Shown: positions 62,820 to 64,000 of the stretch, piece after piece
Layout: every line of letters starts with the position of its first letter
Position numbering within the stretch: position 1 is the stretch's first letter
Assembly (NCBI GenBank): GCA_026646885.1
Contig: JAPKHK010000001.1
Coordinates: 62,001 to 126,000 of the forward strand
Direction: 5' to 3'
Length of the DNA: 64,000 nucleotides
Origin: Casimicrobiaceae bacterium
Lineage (GTDB): Bacteria; Pseudomonadota; Gammaproteobacteria; Burkholderiales; Casimicrobiaceae
Position numbers and translations under genes: made by a program
Notes under the pieces: model-generated
What the model was told of the DNA's origin: nothing
The model's input: only the letters and a program-made list of their open reading frames with translations
Databases searched by the model: none

Positions 62820-63718
62820 GTTCGCCCCAGGCCATGCGCCTGCACCTCGAGGACCTTTATAAGTCTTACGGGCCCAAACTGGTGCTCGAAAACATCGATC
62901 TCGCCGTGCGCGAAGGCGAGCTATGCTCGCTCGTGGGGCCTAGTGGATGTGGCAAATCGACGCTTTTCCGCATCGTTCTCGGCCAAGAGCGGTGCAGTTC
63001 CGGCAAAGTGCTGATCGACGGCAAGCCCGTGGGGCCGCCGGCATCCGATCGGGGAATCGTTTACCAGAAGTATTCGCTTTTTCCGCACTTGAGCGTGATC
63101 GACAATGTGCTCTTGGGCAGGAATTTGGGCAGTGGTTACTTCGAGCGACGCCGACGGCGGGGCGAGTTCGCCGATGAGGCCATGACTTATCTCGAGCGGA
63201 TGCGGCTCGCCGCGCACGCTCACAAATTTCCGCATGAGCTTTCCGGCGGCATGCAGCAGCGAGTGGCGATCGCGCAGGCGCTCGTCATGAAGCCGCGCAT
63301 TTTGATGATGGACGAGCCTTTTGGCGCGCTCGACCCCGATACTCGGGAGGACATGCAAGTGCTGCTGCTGGAATTGTGGGAGCAGCAGCGCATGACGGTC
63401 TTCTTGGTCACCCACGACATGCAGGAAGCGGTGTTCATCGGCACCCGCGTGTTGGTTCTCTCCCAGCATTACACCGACGATCGCGGCGGCGCAGTGCAAC
63501 GAGGCTCGCGGATCGTCGGTGACTATCCTCTGCCCAATGCCGTGTATTCCACCAAGGTGAAGAACAGTCGGGAATTCGTGGACATGGTGGACGAAATCCG
63601 CCGTATCGGCTTCGATCCCGAGCATCTGCGGCATGTTACGGAGTTCAACCTCCGGCACCCCGATTCCTACCAGACGCTTACCCGCGCCGAGCACAACGGC
63701 CTGAGCACAGGCGCCTGA
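62816..63718 (+). CDS. ABC transporter ATP-binding protein (SsuB/TauB-like)
   Basis: 300 residues from the ATG at 62816, overlapping the permease stop (ATGA). Walker [10 protein letters not shown]-loop IVYQKYSLFPHLSV, signature LSGGMQQRVAIAQAL, Walker B ILMMDEPFGALDP and switch VTHDMQEAV. The C-terminal ~60 residues beyond the usual ATPase (DYPLPNAVYSTKVKNSREFVDMVDEIRR) are characteristic of the urea carboxylase-associated ATPases. About 190 bases without a gene follow; they contain a GC-rich hairpin (63866-63881) but no U-tract. Confidence 0.92.
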   Translation: MSSPQAMRLHLEDLYKSYGPKLVLENIDLAVREGELCSLVGPSGCGKSTLFRIVLGQERCSSGKVLIDGKPVGPPASDRGIVYQKYSLFPHLSVIDNVLLGRNLGSGYFERRRRRGEFADEAMTYLERMRLAAHAHKFPHELSGGMQQRVAIAQALVMKPRILMMDEPFGALDPDTREDMQVLLLELWEQQRMTVFLVTHDMQEAVFIGTRVLVLSQHYTDDRGGAVQRGSRIVGDYPLPNAVYSTKVKNSREFVDMVDEIRRIGFDPEHLRHVTEFNLRHPDSYQTLTRAEHNGLSTGA

Positions 63719-63912
63719 GTGCCGGCGAGGGGGCCGCAAGCGGCGCATTGTCATTGCGGAATCCTCCGTATTTCGAAGACTGACTCTGCCGACGCACCGC
63801 CGTGGTCCTCGGTGTAAGGTGGCGATGCTGCATTTGCGCATTTCGTTCTCACGCGCTCGATTCCCGCCGCGGACCCGCGGCGCCTACAGTTCATCCAGGA
63901 AAGGAGCCCACC

Positions 63913-64000
63913 ATGCCGCAGAGTCTGCATTCCCCCGTGATTTCCCTGACCGGCCTTGGCGCCTTCGGTACTGGCTGGCTGCCGCCGATGTTCGACCGAC
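63913..64000 (+). CDS. Start of an unidentified gene (cut by window edge)
   Basis: ATG at 63913 with AGGAG six bases upstream, followed by 29 codons without a stop to the end of the window (beginning MPQSLHSPVISLTGLGAF). The fragment is too short to place in a family. It lies on the same strand as the ABC importer and may belong to its locus. Confidence 0.5.
   Translation, partial: MPQSLHSPVISLTGLGAFGTGWLPPMFDR

Overview
The window is a dense, GC-rich chromosomal segment of a Gram-negative bacterium, most likely a betaproteobacterium. This rests on gene order rather than a 16S marker: tig-clpP-clpX-lon-hupB-tRNA-Val-tRNA-Asp-ppiD, mltG-tmk-holB-pilZ-tatD, smpB facing ratA-rnfH, a type II secretion operon, hopanoid-type hpnCDE, and complete pstSCAB-phoU-phoB-phoR. 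No insertion sequence, prophage or CRISPR array was seen.

Layout. 1-2.5 kb is the edge of a surface-polysaccharide locus (cut glycosyltransferase, two methyltransferases). 2.5-8.2 kb (minus strand) holds four paralogous branched-chain-amino-acid-type periplasmic binding proteins with no permease or ATPase; the third lacks about 155 central residues, and nudC lies among them. 8.3-10.9 kb encodes a two-subunit molybdenum hydroxylase (iorB/iorA type). 11.1-16.4 kb is gspG-H-I-J-K-L-M-N without gspC-F. 16.5-21.1 kb (plus) is the mltG-tmk-holB-pilZ-tatD-ankyrin run. 21.1-26.7 kb holds an NlpC/P60 peptidase, a TPMT-like methyltransferase, rnfH, ratA, smpB and hpnE/D/C. 26.7-35.7 kb is the proteostasis block (tRNA-Leu, tig, clpP, clpX, lon, hupB, two tRNAs, ppiD). 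35.8-41.5 kb (minus) has ettA, a receiver-TPR protein with a Glu at the phospho-acceptor position, and an EF-G-like GTPase. 41.7-46.6 kb (plus) has ilvD, cfa and an olsB/olsA-like pair. 46.6-53.1 kb (minus) is the Pho regulon, with a recognisable Pho box before pstS and a hairpin between pstS and pstC.

The least ordinary part is 53.1-63.7 kb. A Ycf46-like AAA ATPase diverges from a tightly coupled run: a periplasmic binding protein fused to an OmpA domain, a von Willebrand A lipoprotein, a second binding protein-OmpA fusion with a membrane anchor, a membrane/coiled-coil protein and a TelA-family protein. An ABC uptake system of the type found beside urea (guanidine) carboxylase genes follows. 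I read this as a candidate envelope-spanning ligand-sensing module coupled to an ABC importer. The individual domains are known; the combined function is inference. The last gene, starting at 63913, is cut by the window edge.
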